From Gnetum montanum (lineage: Eukaryota > Streptophyta > Gnetopsida > Gnetales > Gnetaceae): a stretch of DNA of 37,570 nucleotides. Below are positions 1 to 9,583 of this stretch, piece after piece. The DNA lies in the NCBI GenBank assembly GCA_015680685.1, contig MNCI01002763.1, forward strand, positions 107,588-145,157, in the 5' to 3' direction. The stretch's first letter is position 1; each line of letters opens with the position of its first letter. The position numbers were made by a program, and so were the translations under genes. A model generated the notes under the pieces. The model did no database searches. It was not told where the DNA came from and saw only the letters and a list, made by a program, of their open reading frames with translations.

Positions 1-574
1 TCACTTTTTTTTGTGTTTATATGTGAGAACCACATCTTGATAATAGAGTAATGTCGGAATGGGAAGGAAAACTCACGAAGAAAACATCCAAGCACCTAAG
101 AGAATGGCCAACAAAAATGCATCAAGTTTCCTTGAAGTTACATCCTTTTCAATCCTTGAGTCCTTCCTAGTTTGAGAAATGCCCAGTCACCGATTCATTA
201 TAGTTCTTATTACTGAGAAAGGGACTGTACATTTCCAAGCCAAGAGAGATCATAGAAATTTATGGAGGTATGAATGAAGTGAACTCATTTTCTGTTACAT
301 CAAAAGAACCATACCTTAGTATTAACATCATAACTTAAAGGTAAAAACCAAACATTAACAACCGATAGAAAATATTTCATACCATCATGAGCACTTATTG
401 GATGACAAACTTAACAAAATAGATATCACACACACACACACATGCAAAAGAAGAAAAGGTATGAACGATGTTGTAAAAAAAACAAGAAAAGTTAAAGAAA
501 TTTGTAAAACAAAAATATGCAAAACAAAAATGTGTAAAACAAAAAATCAAAAATGAATTGAGGGCCCCGAATGA
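1..574 (-). other. Element A 3' non-coding region downstream of integrase
   Basis: This AT-rich stretch follows the integrase C-terminus and runs to the window edge before any LTR is met. On the minus strand, roughly 30-180 resembles 29230-29340 in element D, the corresponding post-integrase position, so it is a shared 3' untranslated segment of this lineage. A (CA)8 microsatellite lies at 427-442. I see no convincing coding region, and no polypurine tract or LTR is reached. Confidence 0.6.
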
Positions 575-1710
575 TTAACATAGGTGACCATCTTCCCCAT
601 GACTGAATTGAGAGGGAGAGATTTGAAATAAGGAGTGTGATTGTCCGTTATCAGAGGTGTAATTTGCACTGGCTGTTCTTGATTGATGGAAGGGTTTGCT
701 TTGTTGCACATTGACTAGTAATCTCTTAGCAGGGCTTTCAGGCTTGTATATTTTCATGGCTCCCGAGGGAAAGGTCATATGAATAATGTAGGATCCTTCC
801 CACAATGTTTGAAATTTTGTATGTTGTGGTACATGCGTGGGGTTCCAGTAAAGGACCTTGTCTCCTGGATGGTACTTAACTCTTTGAATTCTTAAGTCAT
901 GATGTTGTTTATTATGTGCCTTGTGCAACTCATTTGATGACAGAGCAACCAATTTATTCTCATCTAGCACATTTAGAGATGTCAATCTTTGTTTTTGTGC
1001 TAGGTCAAGTTGGGAGTTTTGGAAGTTTTCCGTATACTAGCTCATAGGGAGAGTAGCCTATGGGGAGTTTCCAAGTGGAGAGGTACGCCCAGAAAGCATT
1101 GTTCAGTTTCGTGCTCCAATCTCACCTAAATTTGCTAATTTTTCTTGTCAATATTCTCATAATTTCCTGATTAGTGACCTCGGCTTTGCCATTCTCTTGG
1201 GGGTGATAAGGTGTGGTCAATTTATGTTCAACCCCTAAGAGTTGCATCAACTTGCGAAAGGTTGCACCTATAAAATGTGTTCCATTATCAGAGATGAGTG
1301 CATGCGGCACACCAAACCTGTTTATGATTTTTTATTGTACAAATCGTGCAGTCATAGATGATGTGCAGTCTGTTACAGCAGTTGCTTTAGCCCATTTGGT
1401 TAAATAGTCAATGACAACAATGATATAAGCTTTCCCATTGGACATCAATGTAATGGGCCCCATAAAATCTATTCCCCAAATGTTGAAGGGTTCCAAAGGT
1501 TGAATCCATTATTGTGAATCCTCCATTCTATTAGTCATTTCACCATCATGTTGACAGTGCTCACAGGATTGGGCAAATTAATGGACATCCCGAAATAGTG
1601 TTGGCTAGTAATATCCTACAAGGAGGATCTTAATGGCCGTTCGTCTCCCTACATAGTGGCCCCCATAGGGACCCTCATGAGCATCTTGGAGAACTCTTAA
1701 TTGATCCTCA
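575..1710 (-). pseudogene. Element A integrase
   Basis: Integrase inserts the reverse-transcribed cDNA into the host genome. On the minus strand an H-H-C-C zinc-binding region is recognisable at about 1700-1545 (HEGPYGGHY, then CEHC). The catalytic core has D in GIDFMGP (about 1467), D in ISDNGTHF (1289) and E in NGKAEV (1181), giving the expected DD35E spacing. The C-terminal domain (985-575) carries a GDKVLYWNP-like stretch. In-frame stops interrupt the zinc region and core. Compared with element D, about 49 bases are missing near 1010, which shifts the frame between core and C-terminus. The catalytic residues remain, but the gene as a whole is broken. Confidence 0.88.
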
Positions 1711-1959
1711 TTGGGCACAAACTATCGAACCAAGCCATCAAGATAGACTTTATAGAGTTGTCCCTTGATTTCCATGAAGTACTTGGTTTTATGAAGAAAT
1801 TGTTGCTTCTTCCTAAAGTCCAACCCCTGTGGTGTTTGTTGGGAAAGGAGATAAGTCAGAATGCTACTATACCAATTTGTTCCCATGGGTTGGTTATTTA
1901 CTACATCGACAAAGAGTGTTTCATTAGGAAAGTGATCAGATACGGCATATTCATCCTCT

Positions 1960-2345
1960 TTGTTGTCCTGGTGCAACCGAGATAAGTGATTTGCAAGTAC
2001 ATTCTCGGTGCCCTTTCGGTCTACTATTGTTAAGTTGAACTCCTGAAAGATTATCAACGAACGTGTAATACGAGGGCTAATCATTGGCTTGTTCATGAGG
2101 AACCTAATTGCACTATGATCTGTATGAATATACACTTTTTAGCCTAACACATAGTGCCTAAATTTGTCCAGTGCAAACACTACAACCATTAATTCCTTTT
2201 TCATAGTTGTGTAGTTGAGTTGTGCACCAGTGACACTCTTACTTGCACAGTGGATGTAATAAGGACATTTTTGTTCATCTAACTGTGTCAGTATGGCTCC
2301 TAAGGCATAATTAGATGTGTCAATCATGATATGGAATGGTCTAGA
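1960..2345 (-). pseudogene. Element A RNase H domain of pol
   Basis: RNase H removes the RNA strand of the RNA-DNA hybrid during reverse transcription. Read on the minus strand, the usual acidic residues are visible: D in MIDTSNYALG (about 2320), E in TMKKELMVVV (about 2205) and D in HTDHSAIRFL (about 2118). It continues into KGTENVLANHLSRL, the typical Athila connector, where the usual AD is AN. One in-frame stop lies at about 2139, just before KVYIHTDHS. It is in frame with the RT upstream and the connector downstream. Confidence 0.85.
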
Positions 2346-2559
2346 CTAGTCAAGGGCTTGTAGAATGGGAGTTTCTACAAGCCTCTATTTTAGAGTTTGA
2401 AATGCTCGTTCACATTCCCTGGTCCATTCGAATGGTGCATCCTTCTTTGTTAATTCCACCAATATTTTGGCAATTTTGGAGAAGTTCTCGATGAATCTTC
2501 TATAGTAGCCAGTGTGTCCAAGGAATAACCAAATTTCTTTGACAGTTTCAAGTTGTCGG

Positions 2560-3320
2560 GTGATTCCTTGGATGACTTTAACCTTTTCCTAGTCCACCTC
2601 TATTCCTAACTATGAAATCTTATGCCCTAGTACTATGCCCTCTTGAACCATCAAATGGCTTTTTTTCCAGTTGAGCTTTAGGTTGGTTTCAACACATCGT
2701 TTCAGTACTTGCTCCAATCGTTCTAGGACTTCATCAAAGCTTGTCCCATAAGTGGAGAAGTCATTCATAAAGACTTCTACTCTGTTCCCTATTTGCTGTT
2801 GAAATATGCTCAAAACTAAATGTTGAAACATGGTGGGAGCATTGCACAAGCCAAATGACATTTTTTTATATGCAAAAATTCCTCAAGGACTGGTGAACAT
2901 TGTTTTGGCTTGATCTTCTGGTGCTATTCGTATTTGATTATATCCACTATATCCATCCAGAAAACTATAATAGCGATGCCTTGCTATAGTGTCTAAGACT
3001 TGGTTAACGAACGACAACAGGAAATGATCTTTGAATGTTGCCATGTTTAGTAGCCTAAAACATATACACACCCTCCATTTGCCTTCCTTCTTAGGCAAAA
3101 TTACTAGAGGACTAACCCATTCTCTATCTGCATTGGGGTATATGAACCTAGCCTTAAGAAGTTGCTCTATCTCTTCTTTTACTATCTGTTTCAATTTCAG
3201 GTTTAATCGCCTTTGCGGTTGTTTGCAAGGCTTCATGGAGGGGTCCATGTAAATCCTATGCTGGCATATCCTAGGATCTATGTCGGTTAATTCAGGGTAT
3301 GACCAGGCAAAGGCTATTGA
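2560..3320 (-). pseudogene. Element A reverse transcriptase domain of pol
   Basis: Reverse transcriptase copies the element RNA into DNA. On the minus strand the fingers and palm are clear (GKWRVCICFR, then FLDGYSGYNQI, then MSFGLCNAPTMFQ). The catalytic motif normally reads FMDDF but here reads FMNDF, with Asn at 2763-2765. One metal-binding aspartate is therefore lost by a single G-to-A change (GAT/GAC to AAT). A stop at about 2880 replaces the Trp or Phe expected after SP in the SP-GIFAY segment. The downstream EGIVLGHKIS block matches Athila elements. The enzyme would not be active as written. Confidence 0.88.
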
Positions 3321-3839
3321 CCATTTTTTTATCACCTTCAGCAATTTCTCTTTTTTCTTGGGAACAAGCTTTGCGCTGATGATTATCGGTTTTCCATTTT
3401 CAAGGATCATGTATTCCAAAAAGGTGGGCAATGGTTTTAGATCTAGGGGCTCTTGTCTAAATTCCTTAGGAATTTCCAACTTCCCCCAGTTAATGTTTTC
3501 AAAGTTAAGGGCTGGAAGTTGGCAACAAACTTGCTCTAGTGCGTCTATGCTTTTAACGGAAGCACTAGTTATCCCCTCAATTAGTTCCATGCATGTTATC
3601 GAGTTGCTCTCTTGATTAGCCATCAGCCATTGGGTGTTTTCTTGTTGTGTGGTCACTGCATATAGGCACTTTTGTATGTTAATATCTTGTGCACACCGAT
3701 TGCATGCAGGCAATGTTAAACTTTGCATCACCCATGATTTCTGCACACAATGGCACCCTGTGTCACTATATGCGATGCATGGAACTTTCTTCTTCTCAAT
3801 CTTCCTAAAAGTATTTTTCTTGGATATTTCTAGGGAAAT

Positions 3840-4145
3840 ATTACGAATTCCTAGGCGTGCATCTATTGTACTCAGCCATACCCTTCCCATTATTATTGGG
3901 AAATCCCCTTTATCATTATTTATTTGGATCACTAGGAAATCAGCTAGGTATGACCAACCACCCATGGTGGTAATAATGTCCTCAACCTGTCTCAAAGCAA
4001 TAGTGATGGACTGGTCAGCTAGCTCTAAGTAAATATTTCTCTTCTTGAGTGGAGGCAGGTTCCAGGTTTTATACAATTCTTGTGAGATTAAGTTGACTTC
4101 GGAGCCTGAGTCAAGAAGAGCCTTATGAGGTTCATTCCTAGCGAC
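3840..4145 (-). pseudogene. Element A aspartic protease domain
   Basis: This pepsin-like retroviral-type protease would cleave the gag-pol polyprotein. The active site ALLDSGSEVNLIS is intact (Asp codon at 4110-4112) and the second conserved block, PIIMGRVWLSTIDA, follows about 70 residues later (about 3890). This 522-codon stretch (4451-2883) is the longest open segment in the window and runs from the end of gag through protease into RT, so gag and pol form one continuous frame. The protease itself shows no stop; the polyprotein around it is broken. Confidence 0.85.
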
Positions 4146-4451
4146 TTGGAGATAAGTTAGGGGGCTTCTAGGATTAGAAAATTTCTTGGGAAGGTGGCCT
4201 ACCTTAATCCAGTTAGTAACAGTATGTGTGAACATAACGGTGTGCATTGGGCGCAATTTTTGGTTTGAAGGGGATCCTGAAACCTTATTTGGTACGAAGG
4301 TGTTTAAATGTTTAACCGCTTGTGAGGATGCAGGCTTAGTTGGATTGTTGATTCTAAAGAAAGGTCTTTTCGACAATCCAACTGAGAATTGAGGATTTGA
4401 AGCCCTCGTGACATTGGGTTGTTGTGGTTGAGTGGGAAATACCCTTGGCAT

Positions 4452-6764
4452 TGTTGGAGTAGTTGGTGGTGGAGCTTTTGGTATAAGAGGTGCGGATGGA
4501 TTTGGAGGATGGTATGTCTATGGTGTGTCTCCCAGAGGAGAACGAGTCCTAAAATACTCCCAAACTTGGTAGTGACGTTGTGGAGTTGTGTGACCCATGG
4601 AGTTACTTGGAGAAACTGGCTACTGCACGTAATAGCCATATGGGGTTGGTTGCCGGTAAGGGTATTGTTACCTAGGCGGCGGCATCCCCCATGACTGTGG
4701 GTGTTGCCACTGCTGGTGTTGCCCAATAGGTTGTGGTGGAGTTCCACTTGGATAATATGTTAATGGTTGGTGGAATTGCCTCTGGTTACCTTGGGGATAA
4801 TGTAACCTTCGAGGTGCTTGGCATTTGTTAAGTCTTGGGTTGAGTGCATACACCCCGGACTCTTGAAGATGTGAGATTATTGGGAAACATCCCTTAGGAT
4901 GCTCATATTGGAAAATCTCACATCCACCGTCATTTTTTGTGTCAGAATCCACAACCTCATTGGTGATAGTCATTTTTCCCTTACCCTTGTCACGTGCATG
5001 GCCTGAATCTCTCCGCTTTTTCTTATCATGATCACTACTTCGCTCCTCCTTAGACTCTTCTACGATTTTTAAGACAGTTTCAATTTTACTATCTAAGGAG
5101 CTCCATATTTCATCAACCTTAGCTGACACTTCCATTGTTAATTTCTGAAGTAGCAAGGTTTTTCTATTCACCAACTCCTCCAGTGGTGACTCATCCTCCT
5201 CATCGCAGAATTTCACTCCCCTATTTGGGAGGGAAGGATCGCGGTTGTACTCTTTTGCGCTTTCTCTTTTCTGTAGCTCCCCTTCTTCTTTAGCTACTTG
5301 CTCCAACAATTGATGAACTTCATGGGACCTAAGTTTAGATAATCTCCCTTGGGCATATGTCCCAAGGGTTCTCTTGGTTTCATGTCTTAGCCCATCTACG
5401 AGGTGACAAAGTTGATCCCGTTGTGCGTAACCATGGCCTGGGCAATGATGTAGCAATGCATAATATCGGCCCATGGAAGCATCCAAGGGTTCGTGAGTAC
5501 TTTGCTTTTATCCTTGGATCTACTTATGCAAGTTGGACACTATGGAGTACATTTGGTATTTATCATTAAATAATTTTAGCATTGTACTCCACCTCCTAAT
5601 GGTTTCTGGTTCTAAGGACTGGTACCAACTCTTTGCTTCTTTTATGAGTATCCTAGGAAACAACTTTAACTTTTTCCACTCATTTTCAGTATTTTGTAAG
5701 GCACAGGCATCGTGGAATGCCTGTAATTGATTCTGCGGATTAGCATTGTATCCCCCCTCAAATCATGGGATATTATTCATGTCAAATCTCTTGATCCTAA
5801 CATCTCTTTGGTGCCTTGTAGGTATTTTAATTGCCTCTGTAATGTCTAACATACTCCAGGTGGCAAGTAGGGGTTCATCATGATCATCTCTCTCATGATG
5901 TCTATGATGCCTACGTGGTTCCCTAATTTCCCTTCTTTCATGCCTAGACTCTTTAGAATGCCCTCGTCCTCTCTCTCAACTCTCCTGTTGAGGTCTCTCA
6001 TCTTGCTTACCTTTGTCCTTACGGTTTGGCTCTTTGTGACTGCATCCTAATGTGGAAGGAGATGGTGAATGCTTTGATGAAGGGGAAGAAGAAGGAGAGC
6101 CATCGCCATGGAAATGTATCCTTCCTTCTCTTCAGTGATCCCGACATCGATCGTGATGATGATCAGAACACTCACCCTTATCTTGTGTTTGTGTCCCCTC
6201 ATTGAACACTTGGTGTTCATGGGCATTAGAACCAGGGTTGTGTATAGTGGAGTGAAGGTTTTGATACACCATCTCTTCACTATCATTAGAAGGGGAAACA
6301 TCATTTTGTGGAGACCCTTTTGCGATAGGTTCACAACCCCTAATTTCTCTTATGACAGGCGAAGCATTGTAGGGTCCTTTGCCCTTCAACGATGTGTGAT
6401 AACTCTCCTGTTGCGAGTCCCTTAGACATTGTGCCTCTATGGGATGGTAATCCCTTATGTCATAATCTTCTACAACATATTTAGCATATAATTCTGTCAT
6501 GCCTATCTATGCAAGAGCACGAAGGAGCATGTTAGGGACTGCCTGATTTTGAGGTAACACTATGTTACCTTGCAAATATCTCCAGCGTAGTTGTTCATCT
6601 TGATGGAGGATAAAAGTAAAATTGGGTATGTACTCATTGTGATGAGTATATACCACCTGATACTGTTGAGGAGCTGGCGGTTTTGGGTTACGTGTGTGGT
6701 GCCGCTGACTATCTCTTGTGTGATCCCTAGGTGGTGAAGTGCTTTTATGAGAAGAAGAAGACAT
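4452..6764 (-). pseudogene. Element A gag polyprotein region
   Basis: Gag forms the virus-like particle. I place the start at 6764 because the ATG opens MSSSSHKSTSPP and lies about 130 bases inside the PBS. A first segment contains IPNFTFILHQDEQLRW, shared with elements C and D. A His/Arg/Asp-rich stretch follows (about 5880-5960). The retrotransposon gag core runs from about 5790 to 5400 (DMNNIP, then LQAFHDACAL, then ENEWKKLKLFPR, then RRWSTMLKLF). A charged coiled-coil-like segment (5340-5000) and a Gln/Pro-rich tail (4830-4460) come next. No CCHC zinc knuckle is visible. At least eight in-frame stops occur (about 6506, 6131, 5982, 5765, near 5520, 4666, 4620, 4518), yet all parts stay in the frame that continues into pol. 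Confidence 0.85.
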
Positions 6765-6892
6765 TGTTATTTTGTCAGTGTGCTGACTGACTGTTATATA
6801 ATTTTTCTTCTGATTATCCCTAAGGGTTCGTTTAAGCTTCCCAACGAATGTGGATGATTTCCTATGTTCTACTTAGTGCACAAACAACTTAG

Positions 6893-6910
6893 TCCCCGAC
6901 AACGGTGCCA
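6893..6910 (-). promoter_or_regulatory. Element A primer-binding site (tRNA-Asp type)
   Basis: On the minus strand this reads TGGCACCGTTGTCGGGGA, one base inside the LTR end. It is complementary to the 3' end of plant tRNA-Asp apart from apparent C-to-T changes. It is the start site for minus-strand DNA synthesis and a hallmark of Athila elements. Confidence 0.88.
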
Positions 6911-7609
6911 ATGATGAGTGGCGAGGTACCCCTACACTCAACCATACGAATACGAGTGTTACATGTGTGATCTGGTTGAACTCCATAGACTAAGTGCCTA
7001 CACGCCTTATGGAACACTTAAGGTTAATCATTTTTTATCTTCCCAGACTTGTATTTGTCACAGTTGTATGGTTAAGTAAGTCCGAGGTATGTGATTTTTA
7101 TATCTTTTCTATTTTATTACCTATGCTAGGAAGGAAAAGGTGAAGAGACTAATTAACTAACCTTAACTAAATAACTAAGCCTTAATTAACCTAGCATTAG
7201 TATCCATTCCCACTTTCAGTTCACATCCTAAACTAATGCAACCTTCTGGGATTACCAAACGCTATTCGTTACTGGGATTACCAAGCGTAATGCACGTACT
7301 TGAAGTGGTCATACTGAATGCACTTAGGAGTGTTGAGGGTTGAGAGAGATTAATTAGGAAAGTAGTAAATAACATTAATTAAAGTCCTATTTAGCTTAGT
7401 CCATGCACTGCAAGGTTTATCTAAAAATTTCATCTTTATTTTTGTACACAAACTTGTGCTCAGGTACAATATTTGCTCAAATAAAGATCCGTTCACTTTG
7501 GGACTCCTACTGCGGGCACATGGAAATTACTCTAACTCTAGAATAGAAAAACTGCAAGAGTTTGGCTACGGTCTAGATCTAGATAGAGAAACAAGGGAGA
7601 GCCATCTCT

Positions 7610-7618
7610 TATTTATAG
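7610..7618 (-). promoter_or_regulatory. Element A LTR TATA box
   Basis: On the minus strand this reads CTATAAATA, followed by AGAGATGGCTCTCCC. The same block occurs at 27565-27573 in the solo LTR (CTATAAATA then AGAGGTGGCTCTCCC). The conservation and the U3 position support it as the core promoter of the element RNA. Confidence 0.75.
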
Positions 7619-7633
7619 ATTTGGTGGCACATT

Positions 7634-7714
7634 GCGATATCGCATACGCGATATCGCAGGGGAAGACTCGATTTCATGTACGTGGCAGACACAATATTGT
7701 GTATGCGATATCGT
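7634..7714 (-). promoter_or_regulatory. Paired palindromes GCGATATCGC in element A U3
   Basis: Two perfect copies of the 10-bp palindrome lie at 7634-7643 and 7648-7657. Two decayed copies lie at 7691-7700 (ACAATATTGT) and 7705-7714 (GCGATATCGT). Starts within each pair are 14 bp apart. They lie just upstream of the TATA box in element orientation, so a paired protein-binding site or enhancer is plausible. No binding factor can be named from sequence alone. Confidence 0.6.
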
Positions 7715-7723
7715 GTCCCATCA

Positions 7724-7728
7724 ATAGG
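7724..7728. repeat. Target-site duplication copy flanking element A
   Basis: ATAGG, immediately outside the LTR. The uninterrupted equivalent in element B's other LTR reads ATAGA (17204-17208), and the following bases AAATTATGAT match. The partner copy lies beyond the left edge. Confidence 0.7.
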
Positions 7729-9221
7729 AAATTATGATCAATTCTTCTTAATATTTGTAGTGTCTTGTTAGATACATGCCAAATTTGGCATATATTTCTC
7801 TAATTTTTGTAACTTCCTATGGTAATATTCATGATAGTTGTAATCAAGGAAACATTTGGAACTTAAGTTTCTAATAGCTTTTTATGGAAGTTATAACTTC
7901 TAGGGTAGTTATAAATTAATATTTCTAGATATTTGTAATACCCTTAACTTTTCATGATTATTGTAACTTCTCCAAAGTGACTATAAAAGGGTCTTCAAGG
8001 AGGAAGCTAAAAGGGGGAAGATTTTGGAGAAAGACAATTGAAGATTACTTGTAAGATGGCTTGCTAAATATATCAATTTGGTTGCTTTTTTTTTTTTTAA
8101 TCTTGTGAGTTCATTCTCTTCCATTTTTGTTTTAGTTGCTTAGCTAATGGTTTAAATAGTATCATTCTTAGCATTTAATTTTCGGATTTATTCTAGGTTG
8201 CTCTTATAGTTATGTTTCTATGCAATATTAAACATTTATTAAGATTTACCATAGAAGAGCTTAAGTTGTTGAAAAACCTCAAGAGAAATTTAATAGTAAT
8301 GTCTTAATGGAATTACTTGTTTTGAACATAGAGAATTTAGGAAAAATTTTGGTATTCTGAGATGATTGAAATAGCTTCATTGTTTTAAAGTGTATTGCCT
8401 TGGTATTTCAATCTTGAAATTGTCAAATTTTTTGAAAGCTCTATTAAATGCAATCTTTGAAAACTATTAACTAGCCAAAATAGAGACTCGTACTTTGTTG
8501 TTTATGCAGCGTTTTGGGTAGTATAATAAGATTATCTTTATGAAGTTTCTTGTTGGGCTTAGAGGGTTTGAACAATTCATAGTTAGATTGAATTGGAATA
8601 GTTTATTGTGAAGTGTTTGCTCATGTTAATTTATCTTGCTTAAATATTTGAGATTTTACACAAATCTACTTTCTTTTCTTTTCTCTTTTTAAAGTTCATT
8701 GAATCTTGTTCTATTTCTAGTTTTCTCATGGAACTTTCTCTTTGATAAAAATTAGTAGTAGATTGGAAGAATTATGGTCAAATGTTTTTGTCAAATTTTA
8801 TTTATTACAAGTAATTTACTATAGGAACTTTATAGAATAAGTGATTAAACAAAATAGGAAGCTTCAACAACTCACAGTATTTGACAAAGTTAGCTAAATC
8901 TCTTTTACAATAGCCAATTATAGTTTTATACATAATCTAATCATTTCAAAATTCACAATAGCAAACACATACTCATGATTAGTGCATTTTATAACTACTA
9001 AGTCTATTTGGAGGTATTTGATCCTTGGAGTTGCTAAAAACCAGCAAACACCTAAACCTTGTTTGAAGAACACCTTCAATCCCATGACCCCCAAGGTCAT
9101 GAGATCGAGAGGCTTGCAACGTCGGTAGTCCCAAATGGTCACTAGCAGTTCTTTTAGCACTAGAACGAGGGCTAAAAATTTATCCTCTACATTCATAAGC
9201 ATGATAATCCTAGTGCACCAA
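7724..9221 (+). repeat. Element B 5' LTR, part right of the element A insertion
   Basis: 7724 to about 8388 matches 17204-17858, on the far side of element B's coding region and in the same orientation, so these are the two LTRs of one element. The LTR's left part has been displaced out of the window by element A. A TATA box (TATAAAAG) lies at 7982-7989, with its counterpart at 17469-17476. The right end is uncertain. I place it near 9221, where ACCAACA precedes the gag region, but no convincing primer-binding site follows. Everything from 7990 to 9221 would be R and U5; I see no gene there. Confidence 0.72.
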
Positions 9222-9583
9222 CAATTCTTTGTTGTTAGAAGGGCTTAAGAAATTAGATACTATTTTGGATTCATGACCAAACAGATTGATAATTTGGAAA
9301 ATTTTAAAGTTTCAAAAGAATTTTTTGATTATAAGACTGATCATTCATTAGAAGAATAATAGAAGAAGGTTCTTGAGTTTGGAACAAATAGTGACGTAAA
9401 GACTAGAAGGATAAGAAGGTCACCCCTTCTATTTGCTTTATTAGTTTATAAGAGAAGGTCAAAGAAACATAAGAGTTCGATGACCAAAAGGAATTATAAT
9501 AGGATGGAAAATCCTTGGAAAAGTGTTACACCATTAGGATTTCAAAATAACAATGATGTTCCTAAGGTGGTTTATAAATTTTT

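Larger units (their letters stand above)
1..7723 (-). mobile_element. Element A: Athila-like Ty3/gypsy LTR retrotransposon, 3' end off window
   Basis: Seen: reading the minus strand from 7723 down, there is an LTR (7723-6912), a tRNA-Asp-type primer-binding site one base inside it, a gag-pol coding region (6764 to 575) and a non-coding 3' region reaching the left edge. Domain order is gag, protease, RT, RNase H, integrase, as in Ty3/gypsy. The RNase H and RT wording and the PBS match the Athila lineage. The 3' LTR is not in the window, so LTR divergence cannot be estimated. The element sits inside the 5' LTR of element B: the bases beyond its LTR (ATAGG, 7724-7728) continue directly into sequence matched by B's other LTR at 17204. 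It is the least decayed element here, because its coding pieces from 6764 to about 1122 share one frame, broken only by stop codons. Confidence 0.9.
6912..7723 (-). repeat. Element A 5' LTR
   Basis: An 812-bp LTR. In element orientation it begins TGATGGG and ends CTCATCA. The inner end is fixed by the adjacent PBS, and the outer end by the ATAGG junction with element B. It is homologous along its length to the solo LTR at 27436-28347 and to the LTR at 36935. It lacks a segment of about 100 bp found in those two (junction near 7325). The U3 carries a TATA box (7610-7618) and paired palindromes (7634-7714). Confidence 0.9.

Noticed and set aside
3031-4694. Several plus-strand open frames (3031-3252, 3280-3615, 3634-4032, 4186-4392, 4419-4694)
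   Set aside because: They lie antisense to the clear protease/RT/gag frame of element A and show no family motifs; they are reading shadows.
7634-7714. Palindromic repeats as a CRISPR array or tRNA-like structure
   Set aside because: Units are 10 bp with 4-bp gaps inside a plant LTR U3; there are no uniform spacers and no cas genes, so a promoter element is a better explanation.
8918-9202. Minus-strand 94-codon frame in element B's LTR end
   Set aside because: It lies in the U5 end of an LTR oriented on the plus strand, has no recognisable domain, and its composition is ordinary for AT-rich DNA.
9222-9245. Possible primer-binding site of element B after ACCAACA
   Set aside because: The bases ATTCTTTGTTGTTAG do not match a tRNA 3' end that I can name; the LTR boundary is therefore only approximate.
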